A DNA stretch of 64,000 nucleotides from Osmia lignaria lignaria (GCF_051020975.1 NW_027478160.1:18312001-18376000), one strand, 5' to 3'; positions 21,905 through 35,669 are shown, counted from the first letter of the stretch. Made by a program: numbers and translations. The notes: generated by a model from the letters alone, not told the origin.

Positions 21905-24900
21905 AGCTAAGCTGGAAGTGGCATTTGCAGCTCGCAATAGTGCATAGCTATCTCAAAGAAAGGGGCCACGGTGTTTCTGTATCTCTATTATGTTGGTGCG
22001 GCTTCGGAACTTTTAAATATCTTGATATATCTCGAGAACTACGCATCTGATCAAAAAATATCATAGAACATAAAAAGTAGGAAACTTAATTCGCTACAAA
22101 AAAGGTGTCTTAACATTTTGCCATAGCTCGCTTCGTTTCCGAGATATTTGCAGATTTATCTCAAGGGAAGGGGCCTAACGGACATATTTCGTGATATTTC
22201 TTCTTCTTGTTGTTCTTCTTCTGCACAGCTAAGCTGGAAGTGGCATTTGCAGCTCGCAATAGTGCAGAGTTATCTCAAAGAAAGGGGCCACGGTGTTTCT
22301 GTATCTCTATTATGTTGGTGCGGCTTCTTAACTTTTAAATATCTTGATATATCTCGAGAACTACGCCTCTGATCAAAAAATTTCATAGAACATAAAAAGT
22401 AGGAAACTCAATTCTCTACAAAAAAGGTCTCTTAACATTTTGCAATAGCTCGCTTCGTTTCCGAGATATTTGCAGATTTATCTCAAGGGAGGGGCCTGAC
22501 GGACATATTTCGAGATATTTCTTCTTCTTGTTGTTCTTCTTCTGCACAGCTAAGCTGGAAGTGGCATTTGCGGCTCGCACTAGTGCAGAGTTATCTCAAA
22601 GAAAGGGGCCACGGTGTTTCTGTATCTCTATTATGTTGGTGCGGCTTCGGAACTTTTAAATATCTCGATATATCTCGAAAACTACGCTTCTGATCAAAAA
22701 ATATCATAGAACATAAATTGTAGGAAACATAATTCTCTACAAAAAACGTCTCTTAACATTTTGCCATAGCTCGCTTCGTTTCCGAGATATTTGCAGATTC
22801 AGCTCAAAGGAACTGGCCTGACGGACATATTTCGAGATATTTCTTCTTCTTGTTGTTTTTCCTCTGCACAGCTAAGCTGGAAGTGGCATTTGCAGCTCGC
22901 AATAGTGCAGAGTTATCTCAAAGAAAGGGGCCACGGTGTTTCTGTATCTCTATTATGTTGGTGCGGCTTCGGAACTTTTAAATATCTTGATATATCTCGA
23001 GAACTACGCATCTGATCAAAAAATATCATAGAACATAAAAAGTAGGAAACTTAATTCTCTACAAAAAACGTCTCTTAACATTTTGCCATAGCTCGCTTCG
23101 TTTCCGAGATATTTGCAGATTCAGCTCAAAGGAACTGGCCTGACGGACATATTTCGAGATATTTCTTCTTCTTGTTGTTCTTCCACTGCACAGCTAAGCT
23201 GGAAGTGGCATTTGCAGCTCGCAATAGTGCAGAGTTATCTCAAAGAAAGGGGCCACGGTGTTTCTGTATCTCTATTATGTTGGTGCGGCTTCGGAACTTT
23301 TGAATATCTTGATATATCTCGAGCACTACGCATCTGATCAAAAAATATCATAGAACATAAAAAGTAGGAAACTTAATTCTCTACAAAAAAGATCTCTTAA
23401 CATTTTGCCATAGCTCGCTTCGTTTCCGAGATATTTGCAGATTTATCTCAAGGGAAGGGGCCTGACGGACATATTTCGAGATATTTCTTCTTCTTGTTGT
23501 TCTTCTTCTGCACAGCTAAGCTGGAAGTGGCATTTGCGGCTCGCACTAGTGCAGAGTTATCCCAAAGAAAGGGGCCACGGTGTTTCTGTATCTCTATTAT
23601 GTTGGTGCGGCTTCGGAACTTTTAAATATCTCGATATATCTCGAAAACTACGCTTCTGATCAAAAAATATCATAGAACATAAATTGTAGGAAACATAATT
23701 CTCTACAAAAAAGGTCTCTTAACATTTTGCCATAGCTCGCTTCGTTTCCGAGATATTTGCAGATTTATCTCGAGGGAAGGGGCCTGACGGACATATTTCG
23801 AGATATTTCTTCTTCTTGTTGTTCTTCTTCTGCACAGCTAAGCTGAAAGTGGCATTTGCAGCTCGCAATAGTGCAGAGTTATCTCAAAAAAAGGGGCCAC
23901 GGTGTTTCTGTATCTCTATTATGTTGGTGCGGCTTCGGAACTTTTAAATATCTTGATATATCTCGAGAACTACGCATCTGATCAGAAAATATCATAGAAG
24001 ATAAAAAGTAGGAAACTTAATTCTCTACAAAAAAGGTCTCTTAACATTTTGCCATAGCTCGCTTCGTTTCCGAGATATTTGCATATTTATCTCAAGGGAA
24101 GGGGCCTGACGGACATATTTCCAGATATTTCTTCTTCTTGTTGTTCTTCTTCTGCACAGATAAGCTGGAAGTGGCATTTGCGGCTCGCACTAGTGCAGAG
24201 TTATCTCAAAGAAAGGGGCCACGGTGTTTCTGTATCTCTATTATGTTGGTGCGGCTTCGGAACTTTTAAATATCTCGATATATCTCGAAAACTACGCTTC
24301 TGATCAAAAAATATCATAGAACATAAATTGTAGGAAACATAATTCTCTATAAAAAACGTCTCTTAACATTTTGCCATAGCTCGCTTCGTTTCCGAGATAT
24401 TTGCAGATTCAGCTCAAAGGAACTGGCCTGACGGACATATTTCGAGATATTTCTTCTTCTTGTTGTTCCTCTTCTGCACAGCTAAGCTGGAAGTGGCATT
24501 TGCAGCTCGCAATTGTGCAGAGTTATCTCAAAGAGAGGGGCCACGGTGTTTCTGTATCTCTATTATGTTGGTGCGGCTTCGGAACTTTTAAATATCTTGA
24601 TATATCTCGAGAACTACGCATCTGATCAGAAAATATCATAGAAGATAAAAAGTAGGAAACTTAATTCTCTACAAAAAAGGTCTCTTAACATTTTGCCATA
24701 GCTCGCTTCGTTTCCGAGATATTTGCAGATTTATCTCAAGGTAAGGGGCCTGACGGACATATTTCGAGATATTTCTTCTTCTTGTTGTTCTTCTTCTGCA
24801 CAGCTAAGCTGGAAGTGGCATTTGCAGCTCGCAATAGTGCATAGCTATCTCAAAGAAAGGGGCCACGGTGTTTCTGTATCTCTATTATGTTGGTGCGGCT

Positions 24901-25160
24901 TCGGAACTTTTAAATATCTTGATATATCTCGAGAACTACGCATCTGATCAAAAAATATCATAGAACATAAAACGTAGGAAACTTAATTCGCTACAAAAAA
25001 GGTCTCTTAACATTTTGCCATAGCTCGCTTCGTTTCCGAGATATTTGCATATTTATCTCAAGGGAAGGGGCCTGACGGACATATTTCGAGATATTTCTTC
25101 TTCTTGTTGTTCTTCTTCTGCACAGATAAGCTGGAAGTGGCATTTGCGGCTCGCACTAGT
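21905..25160 (+). repeat. Block G, copy 1 (repeated 5795 bp downstream)
   Basis: About ten monomers from 21905 to 25160 recur at 27700-30955 in the same order and with the same private markers: GGGAGGGGCC, TTGTTGTTTTTCC, TTTGAATATC with CGAGCACTACG, AAAAAAGATCTC, TATCTCGAGGGAAGG, CTCAAAAAAAGGGG, TATTTCCAGATAT and TCTATAAAAAACG. The offset is 18 monomers minus one base, set by the 321-bp monomer inside the block. Confidence 0.88.
22470..22790 (+). repeat. 321-bp monomer (same A deletion)
   Basis: Copy of the 21183 monomer inside the 1287-bp tetramer, with the same GGGAGGGGCC lesion. Confidence 0.92.
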
Positions 25161-25366
25161 GCAGAGTTATCTCAAAGAAAGGGGCCACGGTGTTTCTGTA
25201 TCTCTATTATGTTGGTGCGGCTTCGGAACTTTTAAATATCTTGATATATCTCGAGAACTACGCATCTGATCAAAAAATATCATAGAACATAAAAAGTAGG
25301 AAACTTAATTCGCTACAAAAAAGGTGTCTTAACATTTTGCCATAGCTCGCTTCGTTTCCGAGATAT

Positions 25367-27942
25367 TTGCAGATTTATCTCAAGGGAAGGGGCCTAACGG
25401 ACATATTTCGTGATATTTCTTCTTCTTGTTGTTCTTCTTCTGCACAGCTAAGCTGGAAGTGGCATTTGCAGCTCGCAATAGTGCAGAGTTATCTCAAAGA
25501 AAGGGGCCACGGTGTTTCTGTATCTCTATTATGTTGGTGCGGCTTCGGAACTTTTAAATATCTTGATATATCTCGAGAACTACGCATCTGATCAAAAAAT
25601 ATCATAGAACATAAAAAGTAGGCAACTTAATTCTCTACAAAAAAGGTCTCTTAACATTTTGCCATAGCTCGCTTCGTTTCCGAGATATTTGCAGATTTAT
25701 CTCAAGGGAAGGGGCCTGACGGACATATTTCGAGATATTTCTTCTTCTTGTTGTTCTTCTTCTGCACAGCTAAGCTGGAAGTGGCATTTGCAGCTCGCAA
25801 TAGTGCATAGCTATCTCAAAGAAAGGGGCCACGGTGTTTCTGTATCTCTATTATGTTGGTGCGGCTTCGGAACTTTTAAATATCTTGATATATCTCGAGA
25901 ACTACGCATCTGATCAAAAAATATCATAGAACATAAAAAGTAGGCAACTTAATTCTCTACAAAAAAGGTCTCTTAACATTTTGCCATAGCTCGCTTCGTT
26001 TCCGAGATATTTGCAGATTTATCTCAAGGTAAGGGGCCTGACGGACATATTTCGAGATATTTCTTCTTCTTGTTGTTCTTCCTCTGCACAGCTAAGCTGG
26101 AAGTGGCATTTGCAGCTCGCAATAGTGCATAGCTATCTCAAAGAAAGGGGCCACGGTGTTTCTGTATCTCTATTATGTTGGTGCGGCTTCGGAACTTTTA
26201 AATATCTTGATATATCTCGAGAACTACGCATCTGATCAAAAAATATCATAGAACATAAAAAGTAGGAAACTTAATTCGCTACAAAAAAGGTGTCTTAACA
26301 TTTTGCCATAGCTCGCTTCGTTTCCGAGATATTTGCAGATTTATCTCAAGGGAAGGGGCCTAACGGACATATTTCGTGATATTTCTTCTTCTTGTTGTTC
26401 TTCTTCTGCACAGCTAAGCTGGAAGTGGCATTTGCAGCTCGCAATAGTGCAGAGTTATCTCAAAGAAAGGGGCCACGGTGTTTCTGTATCTCTATTATGT
26501 TGGTGCGGCTTCGGAACTTTTAAATATCTTGATATATCTCGAGAACTACGCATCTGATCAAAAAATATCATAGAACATAAAAAGTAGGCAACTTAATTCT
26601 CTATAAAAAAGGTCTCTTAACATTTTGCCATAGCTCGCTTCGTTTCCGAGATATTTGCAGATTTATCTCAAGGGAAGGGGCCTGACGGACATATTTCGAG
26701 ATATTTCTTCTTCTTGTTGTTCCTCTTCTGCACAGCTAAGCTGGAAGTGGCATTTGCAGCTCGCAATTGTGCAGAGTTATCTCAAAGAGAGGGGCCACGG
26801 TGTTTCTGTATCTCTATTATGTTGGTGCGGCTTCGGAACTTTTAAATATCTTGATATATCTCGAGAACTACGCATCTGATCAGAAAATATCATAGAAGAT
26901 AAAAAGTAGGAAACTTAATTCTCTACAAAAAAGGTCTCTTAACATTTTGCCATAGCTCGCTTCGTTTCCGAGATATTTGCAGATTTATCTCAAGGGAAGG
27001 GGCCTAACGGACATATTTCGTGATATTTCTTCTTCTTGTTGTTCTTCTTCTGCACAGCTAAGCTGGAAGTGGCATTTGCAGCTCGCAATAGTGCAGAGTT
27101 ATCTCAAAGAAAGGGGCCACGGTGTTTCTGTATCTCTATTATGTTGGTGCGGCTTCGGAACTTTTAAATATCTTGATATATCTCGAGAACTACGCATCTG
27201 ATCAAAAAATATCATAGAACATAAAAAGTAGGCAACTTAATTCTCTATAAAAAAGGTCTCTTAACATTTTGCCATAGCTCGCTTCGTTTCCGAGATATTT
27301 GCAGATTTATCTCAAGGGAAGGGGCCTGACGGACATATTTCGAGATATTTCTTCTTCTTGTTGTTCCTCTTCTGCACAGCTAAGCTGGAAGTGGCATTTG
27401 CAGCTCGCAATTGTGCAGAGTTATCTCAAAGAGAGGGGCCACGGTGTTTCTGTATCTCTATTATGTTGGTGCGGCTTCGGAACTTTTAAATATCTTGATA
27501 TATCTCGAGAACTACGCATCTGATCAGAAAATATCATAGAAGATAAAAAGTAGGAAACTTAATTCTCTACAAAAAAGGTCTCTTAACATTTTGCCATAGC
27601 TCGCTTCGTTTCCGAGATATTTGCAGATTTATCTCAATGTAAGGGGCCTGACGGACATATTTCGAGATATTTCTTCTTCTTGTTGTTCTTCTTCTGCACA
27701 GCTAAGCTGGAAGTGGCATTTGCAGCTCGCAATAGTGCATAGCTATCTCAAAGAAAGGGGCCACGGTGTTTCTGTATCTCTATTATGTTGGTGCGGCTTC
27801 GGAACTTTTAAATATCTTGATATATCTCGAGAACTACGCATCTGATCAAAAAATATCATAGAACATAAAAAGTAGGAAACTTAATTCGCTACAAAAAAGG
27901 TGTCTTAACATTTTGCCATAGCTCGCTTCGTTTCCGAGATAT
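25367..27942 (+). repeat. Block H: copy of 18929-20860 with an extra dimer
   Basis: Monomers 25367, 25689, 26011, 26333 and 26655 match 18929, 19251, 19573, 19895 and 20217 at an offset of 6438 bp. The pair 26333-26976 is then repeated as 26977-27620 (644 bp), after which 27621 matches 20539 at 7082 bp. The extra pair is a local tandem duplication absent from the first copy. Confidence 0.83.
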
Positions 27943-30900
27943 TTGCAGATTTATCTCAAGGGAAGGGGCCTAACGGACATATTTCGTGATATTTCTTCTT
28001 CTTGTTGTTCTTCTTCTGCACAGCTAAGCTGGAAGTGGCATTTGCAGCTCGCAATAGTGCAGAGTTATCTCAAAGAAAGGGGCCACGGTGTTTCTGTATC
28101 TCTATTATGTTGGTGCGGCTTCTTAACTTTTAAATATCTTGATATATCTCGAGAACTACGCCTCTGATCAAAAAATTTCATAGAACATAAAAAGTAGGAA
28201 ACTCAATTCTCTACAAAAAAGGTCTCTTAACATTTTGCAATAGCTCGCTTCGTTTCCGAGATATTTGCAGATTTATCTCAAGGGAGGGGCCTGACGGACA
28301 TATTTCGAGATATTTCTTCTTCTTGTTGTTCTTCTTCTGCACAGCTAAGCTGGAAGTGGCATTTGCGGCTCTCACTAGTGCAGAGTTATCTCAAAGAAAG
28401 GGGCCACGGTGTTTCTGTATCTCTATTATGTTGGTGCGGCTTCGGAACTTTTAAATATCTCGATATATCTCGAAAACTACGCTTCTGATCAAAAAATATC
28501 ATAGAACATAAATTGTAGGAAACATAATTCTCTACAAAAAACGTCTCTTAACATTTTGCCATAGCTCGCTTCGTTTCCGAGATATTTGCAGATTCAGCTC
28601 AAAGGAACTGGCCTGACGGACATATTTCGAGATATTTCTTCTTCTTGTTGTTTTTCCTCTGCACAGCTAAGCTGGAAGTGGCATTTGCAGCTCGCAATAG
28701 TGCAGAGTTATCTCAAAGAAAGGGGCCACGGTGTTTCTGTATCTCTATTATGTTGGTGCGGCTTCGGAACTTTTAAATATCTTGATATATCTCGAGAACT
28801 ACGCATCTGATCAAAAAATATCATAGAACATAAAAAGTAGGAAACTTAATTCTCTACAAAAAACGTCTCTTAACATTTTGCCATAGCTCGCTTCGTTTCC
28901 GAGATATTTGCAGATTCAGCTCAAAGGAACTGGCCTGACGGACATATTTCGAGATATTTCTTCTTCTTGTTGTTCTTCCACTGCACAGCTAAGCTGGAAG
29001 TGGCATTTGCAGCTCGCAATAGTGCAGAGTTATCTCAAAGAAAGGGGCCACGGTGTTTCTGTATCTCTATTATGTTGGTGCGGCTTCGGAACTTTTGAAT
29101 ATCTTGATATATCTCGAGCACTACGCATCTGATCAAAAAATATCATAGAACATAAAAAGTAGGAAACTTAATTCTCTACAAAAAAGATCTCTTAACATTT
29201 TGCCATAGCTCGCTTCGTTTCCGAGATATTTGCAGATTTATCTCAAGGGAAGGGGCCTGACGGACATATTTCGAGATATTTCTTCTTCTTGTTGTTCTTC
29301 TTCTGCACAGCTAAGCTGGAAGTGGCATTTGCGGCTCGCACTAGTGCAGAGTTATCCCAAAGAAAGGGGCCACGGTGTTTCTGTATCTCTATTATGTTGG
29401 TGCGGCTTCGGAACTTTTAAATATCTCGATATATCTCGAAAACTACGCTTCTGATCAAAAAATATCATAGAACATAAATTGTAGGAAACATAATTCTCTA
29501 CAAAAAAGGTCTCTTAACATTTTGCCATAGCTCGCTTCGTTTCCGAGATATTTGCAGATTTATCTCGAGGGAAGGGGCCTGACGGACATATTTCGAGATA
29601 TTTCTTCTTCTTGTTGTTCTTCTTCTGCACAGCTAAGCTGAAAGTGGCATTTGCAGCTCGCAATAGTGCAGAGTTATCTCAAAAAAAGGGGCCACGGTGT
29701 TTCTGTATCTCTATTATGTTGGTGCGGCTTCGGAACTTTTAAATATCTTGATATATCTCGAGAACTACGCATCTGATCAGAAAATATCATAGAAGATAAA
29801 AAGTAGGAAACTTAATTCTCTACAAAAAAGGTCTCTTAACATTTTGCCATAGCTCGCTTCGTTTCCGAGATATTTGCATATTTATCTCAAGGGAAGGGGC
29901 CTGACGGACATATTTCCAGATATTTCTTCTTCTTGTTGTTCTTCTTCTGCACAGATAAGCTGGAAGTGGCATTTGCGGCTCGCACTAGTGCAGAGTTATC
30001 TCAAAGAAAGGGGCCACGGTGTTTCTGTATCTCTATTATGTTGGTGCGGCTTCGGAACTTTTAAATATCTCGATATATCTCGAAAACTACGCTTCTGATC
30101 AAAAAATATCATAGAACATAAATTGTAGGAAACATAATTCTCTATAAAAAACGTCTCTTAACATTTTGCCATAGCTCGCTTCGTTTCCGAGATATTTGCA
30201 GATTCAGCTCAAAGGAACTGGCCTGACGGACATATTTCGAGATATTTCTTCTTCTTGTTGTTCCTCTTCTGCACAGCTAAGCTGGAAGTGGCATTTGCAG
30301 CTCGCAATTGTGCAGAGTTATCTCAAAGAGAGGGGCCACGGTGTTTCTGTATCTCTATTATGTTGGTGCGGCTTCGGAACTTTTAAATATCTTGATATAT
30401 CTCGAGAACTACGCATCTGATCAGAAAATATCATAGAAGATAAAAAGTAGGAAACTTAATTCTCTACAAAAAAGGTCTCTTAACATTTTGCCATAGCTCG
30501 CTTCGTTTCCGAGATATTTGCAGATTTATCTCAAGGTAAGGGGCCTGACGGACATATTTCGAGATATTTCTTCTTCTTGTTGTTCTTCTTCTGCACAGCT
30601 AAGCTGGAAGTGGCATTTGCAGCTCGCAATAGTGCATAGCTATCTCAAAGAAAGGGGCCACGGTGTTTCTGTATCTCTATTATGTTGGTGCGGCTTCGGA
30701 ACTTTTAAATATCTTGATATATCTCGAGAACTACGCATCTGATCAAAAAATATCATAGAACATAAAACGTAGGAAACTTAATTCGCTACAAAAAAGGTCT
30801 CTTAACATTTTGCCATAGCTCGCTTCGTTTCCGAGATATTTGCATATTTATCTCAAGGGAAGGGGCCTGACGGACATATTTCGAGATATTTCTTCTTCTT

Positions 30901-30955
30901 GTTGTTCTTCTTCTGCACAGATAAGCTGGAAGTGGCATTTGCGGCTCGCACTAGT
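27700..30955 (+). repeat. Block G, copy 2
   Basis: Copy of 21905-25160. One difference noticed is GCGGCTCTCACTAG near 28366 against GCGGCTCGCACTAG at 22571. The copies separate near 30955, where this one has CTCAAAGAGAGG and the monomer ends in the other tail class. Confidence 0.88.
28265..28585 (+). repeat. 321-bp monomer (same A deletion)
   Basis: Copy of the 22470 monomer carried along in the block repeated at 5795 bp. It also has GCGGCTCTCAC in place of GCGGCTCGCAC. Confidence 0.92.
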
Positions 30956-31483
30956 GCAGAGTTATCTCAAAGAGAGGGGCCACGGTGTTTCTGTATCTCT
31001 ATTATGTTGGTGCGGCTTCGGAACTTTTAAATATCTCGATATATCTCGAAAACTACGCTTCTGATCAAAAAATATCATAGAACATAAATTGTAGGAAACA
31101 TAATTCTCTACAAAAAACGTCTCTTAACATTTTGCCATAGCTCGCTTCGTTTCCGAGATATTTGCAGATTCAGCTCAAAGGAACTGGCCTGACGGACATA
31201 TTTCGAGATATTTCTTCTTCTTGTTGTTCCTCTTCTGCACAGCTAAGCTGGAAGTGGCATTTGCAGCTCGCAATTGTGCAGAGTTATCTCAAAGAGAGGG
31301 GCCACGGTGTTTCTGTATCTCTATTATGTTGGTGCGGCTTCGGAACTTTTAAATATCTTGATATATCTCGAGAACTACGCATCTGATCAGAAAATATCAT
31401 AGAAGATAAAAAGTAGGAAACTTAATTCTCTACAAAAAAGGTCTCTTAACATTTTGCCATAGCTCGCTTCGTTTCCGAGATAT

Positions 31484-34400
31484 TTGCAGATTTATCTCAA
31501 GGTAAGGGGCCTGACGGACATATTTCGAGATATTTCTTCTTCTTGTTGTTCTTCTTCTGCACAGCTAAGCTGGAAGTGGCATTTGCAGCTCGCAATAGTG
31601 CATAGCTATCTCAAAGAAAGGGGCCACGGTGTTTCTGTATCTCTATTATGTTGGTGCGGCTTCGGAACTTTTAAATATCTTGATATATCTCGAGAACTAC
31701 GCATCTGATCAAAAAATATCATAGAACATAAAAAGTAGGAAACTTAATTCGCTACAAAAAAGGTCTCTTAACATTTTGCCATAGCTCGCTTCGTTTCCGA
31801 GATATTTGCAGATTTATCTCAAGGGAAGGGGCCTAACGGACATATTTCGTGATATTTCTTCTTCTTGTTGTTCTTCTTCTGCACAGCTAAGCTGGAAGTG
31901 GCATTTGCAGCTCGCAATAGTGCAGAGTTATCTCAAAGAAAGGGGCCACGGTGTTTCTGTATCTCTATTATGTTGGTGCGGCTTCGGAACTTTTAAATAT
32001 CTTGATATATCTCGAGAACTACGCATCTGATCAAAAAATGTCATAGAACATAAAAAGTAGGCAACTTAATTCTCTACAAAAAAGGTCTCTTAACATTTTG
32101 CCATAGCTCGCTTCGTTTCCGAGATATTTGCAGATTTATCTCAAGGGAAGGGGCCTGACGGACATATTTCGAGATATTTCTTCTTCTTGTTGTTCCTCTT
32201 CTGCACAGCTAAGCTGGAAGTGGCATTTGCAGCTCGCAATTGTGCAGAGTTATCTCAAAGAGAGGGGCCACGGTGTTTCTGTATCTCTATTATGTTGGTG
32301 CGGCTTCGGAACTTTTAAATATCTTGATATATCTCGAGAACTACGCATCTGATCAGAAAATATCATAGAAGATAAAAAGTAGGAAACTTAATTCTCTACA
32401 AAAAAGGTCTCTTAACATTTTGCCATAGCTCGCTTCGTTTCCGAGATATTTGCAGATTTATCTCAAGGTAAGGGGCCTGACGGACATATTTCGAGATATT
32501 TCTTCTTCTTGTTGTTCTTCTTCTGCACAGCTAAGCTGGAAGTGGCATTTGCAGCTCGCAATAGTGCATAGCTATCTCAAAGAAAGGGGCCACGGTGTTT
32601 CTGTATCTCTATTATGTTGGTGCGGCTTCGGAACTTTTAAATATCTTGATATATCTCGAGAACTACGCATCTGATCAAAAAATATCATAGAACATAAAAA
32701 GTAGGAAACTTAATTCGCTACAAAAAAGGTCTCTTAACATTTTGCCATAGCTCGCTTCGTTTCCGAGATATTTGCAGATTTATCTCAAGGGAAGGGGCCT
32801 AACGGACATATTTCGTGATATTTCTTCTTCTTGTTGTTCTTCTTCTGCACAGCTAAGCTGGAAGTGGCATTTGCAGCTCGCAATAGTGCAGAGTTATCTC
32901 AAAGAAAGGGGCCACGGTGTTTCTGTATCTCTATTATGTTGGTGCGGCTTCGGAACTTTTAAATATCTTGATATATCTCGAGAACTACGCATCTGATCAA
33001 AAAATGTCATAGAACATAAAAAGTAGGCAACTTAATTCTCTACAAAAAAGGTCTCTTAACATTTTGCCATAGCTCGCTTCGTTTCCGAGATATTTGCAGA
33101 TTTATCTCAAGGGAAGGGGCCTGACGGACATATTTCGAGATATTTCTTCTTCTTGTTGTTCCTCTTCTGCACAGCTAAGCTGGAAGTGGCATTTGCAGCT
33201 CGCAATTGTGCAGAGTTATCTCAAAGAGAGGGGCCACGGTGTTTCTGTATCTCTATTATGTTGGTGCGGCTTCGGAACTTTTAAATATCTTGATATATCT
33301 CGAGAACTACGCATCTGATCAGAAAATATCATAGAAGATAAAAAGTAGGAAACTTAATTCTCTACAAAAAAGGTCTCTTAACATTTTGCCATAGCTCGCT
33401 TCGTTTCCGAGATATTTGCAGATTTATCTCAAGGTAAGGGGCCTGACGGACATATTTCGAGATATTTCTTCTTCTTGTTGTTCTTCTTCTGCACAGCTAA
33501 GCTGGAAGTGGCATTTGCAGCTCGCAATAGTGCATAGCTATCTCAAAGAAAGGGGCCACGGTGTTTCTGTATCTCTATTATGTTGGTGCGGCTTCGGAAC
33601 TTTTAAATATCTTGATATATCTCGAGAACTACGCATCTGATCAAAAAATATCATAGAACATAAAAAGTAGGAAACTTAATTCGCTACAAAAAAGGTCTCT
33701 TAACATTTTGCCATAGCTCGCTTCGTTTCCGAGATATTTGCAGATTTATCTCAAGGGAAGGGGCCTGACGGACATATTTCGAGATATTTCTTCTTCTTGT
33801 TGTTCCTCTTCTGCACAGCTAAGCTGGAAGTGGCATTTGCAGCTCGCAATTGTGCAGAGTTATCTCAAAGAGAGGGGCCACGGTGTTTCTGTATCTCTAT
33901 TATGTTGGTGCGGCTTCGGAACTTTTAAATATCTTGATATATCTCGAGAACTACGCATCTGATCAGAAAATATCATAGAAGATAAAAAGTAGGAAACTTA
34001 ATTCTCTACAAAAAAGGTCTCTTAACATTTTGCCATAGCTCGCTTCGTTTCCGAGATATTTGCAGATTTATCTCAAGGTAAGGGGCCTGACGGACATATT
34101 TCGAGATATTTCTTCTTCTTGTTGTTCTTCTTCTGCACAGCTAAGCTGGAAGTGGCATTTGCAGCTCGCAATAGTGCATAGCTATCTCAAAGAAAGGGGC
34201 CACGGTGTTTCTGTATCTCTATTATGTTGGTGCGGCTTCGGAACTTTTAAATATCTTGATATATCTCGAGAACTACGCATCTGATCAAAAAATATCATAG
34301 AACATAAAAAGTAGGAAACTTAATTCGCTACAAAAAAGGTCTCTTAACATTTTGCCATAGCTCGCTTCGTTTCCGAGATATTTGCAGATTTATCTCAAGG

Positions 34401-35669
34401 GAAGGGGCCTAACGGACATATTTCGTGATATTTCTTCTTCTTGTTGTTCTTCTTCTGCACAGCTAAGCTGGAAGTGGCATTTGCAGCTCGCAATAGTGCA
34501 GAGTTATCTCAAAGAAAGGGGCCACGGTGTTTCTGTATCTCTATTATGTTGGTGCGGCTTCGGAACTTTTAAATATCTTGATATATCTCGAGAACTACGC
34601 ATCTGATCAAAAAATGTCATAGAACATAAAAAGTAGGCAACTTAATTCTCTACAAAAAAGGTCTCTTAACATTTTGCCATAGCTCGCTTCGTTTCCGAGA
34701 TATTTGCAGATTTATCTCAAGGGAAGGGGCCTGACGGACATATTTCGAGATATTTCTTCTTCTTGTTGTTCCTCTTCTGCACAGCTAAGCTGGAAGTGGC
34801 ATTTGCAGCTCGCAATTGTGCAGAGTTATCTCAAAGAGAGGGGCCACGGTGTTTCTGTATCTCTATTATGTTGGTGCGGCTTCGGAACTTTTAAATATCT
34901 TGATATATCTCGAGAACTACGCATCTGATCAGAAAATATCATAGAAGATAAAAAGTAGGAAACTTAATTCTCTACAAAAAAGGTCTCTTAACATTTTGCC
35001 ATAGCTCGCTTCGTTTCCGAGATATTTGCAGATTTATCTCAAGGTAAGGGGCCTGACGGACATATTTCGAGATATTTCTTCTTCTTGTTGTTCTTCTTCT
35101 GCACAGCTAAGCTGGAAGTGGCATTTGCAGCTCGCAATAGTGCATAGCTATCTCAAAGAAAGGGGCCACGGTGTTTCTGTATCTCTATTATGTTGGTGCG
35201 GCTTCGGAACTTTTAAATATCTTGATATATCTCGAGAACTACGCATCTGATCAAAAAATATCATAGAACATAAAAAGTAGGAAACTTAATTCGCTACAAA
35301 AAAGGTCTCTTAACATTTTGCCATAGCTCGCTTCGTTTCCGAGATATTTGCAGATTTATCTCAAGGGAAGGGGCCTAACGGACATATTTCGTGATATTTC
35401 TTCTTCTTGTTGTTCTTCTTCTGCACAGCTAAGCTGGAAGTGGCATTTGCAGCTCGCAATAGTGCAGAGTTATCTCAAAGAAAGGGGCCACGGTGTTTCT
35501 GTATCTCTATTATGTTGGTGCGGCTTCGGAACTTTTAAATATCTTGATATATCTCGAGAACTACGCATCTGATCAAAAAATACCATAGAACATAAAAAGT
35601 AGGAAACTTAATTCTCTACACATAAGATCTCTTAACATTCTGCCATAGCTCGCTTCGTTTCCGAGATAT
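31484..35669 (+). repeat. Region J: trimer (966 bp) higher-order repeats, one unit shortened
   Basis: Units begin at 31484, 32450, 33416, 34060 and 35026, each opening with CAAGGTAAGGGGCC. Offsets are 966 bp except 33416 to 34060, which is 644 bp: that unit lacks the monomer with TTTCGTGATATT. Other markers are AAAAAATGTCATAG, GTTCCTCTTC with GCAATTGTGCAG, and GATCAGAAAATATC. Confidence 0.87.

Larger units (their letters stand above)
20650..23192 (+). repeat. Region F: 1287-bp tetramer present twice
   Basis: About 20650-21905 is repeated at 21937-23192 with an offset of 1287 bp, which is four monomers minus one base because each unit contains a 321-bp monomer (21183 and 22470). Shared markers are CGGCTTCTTAAC, AAAAAATTTCATAG, GGGAGGGGCC and TTGTTGTTTTTCC. 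A single difference was noted at TCTCTCAAC (21784) against TCTCTTAAC. Confidence 0.85.
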
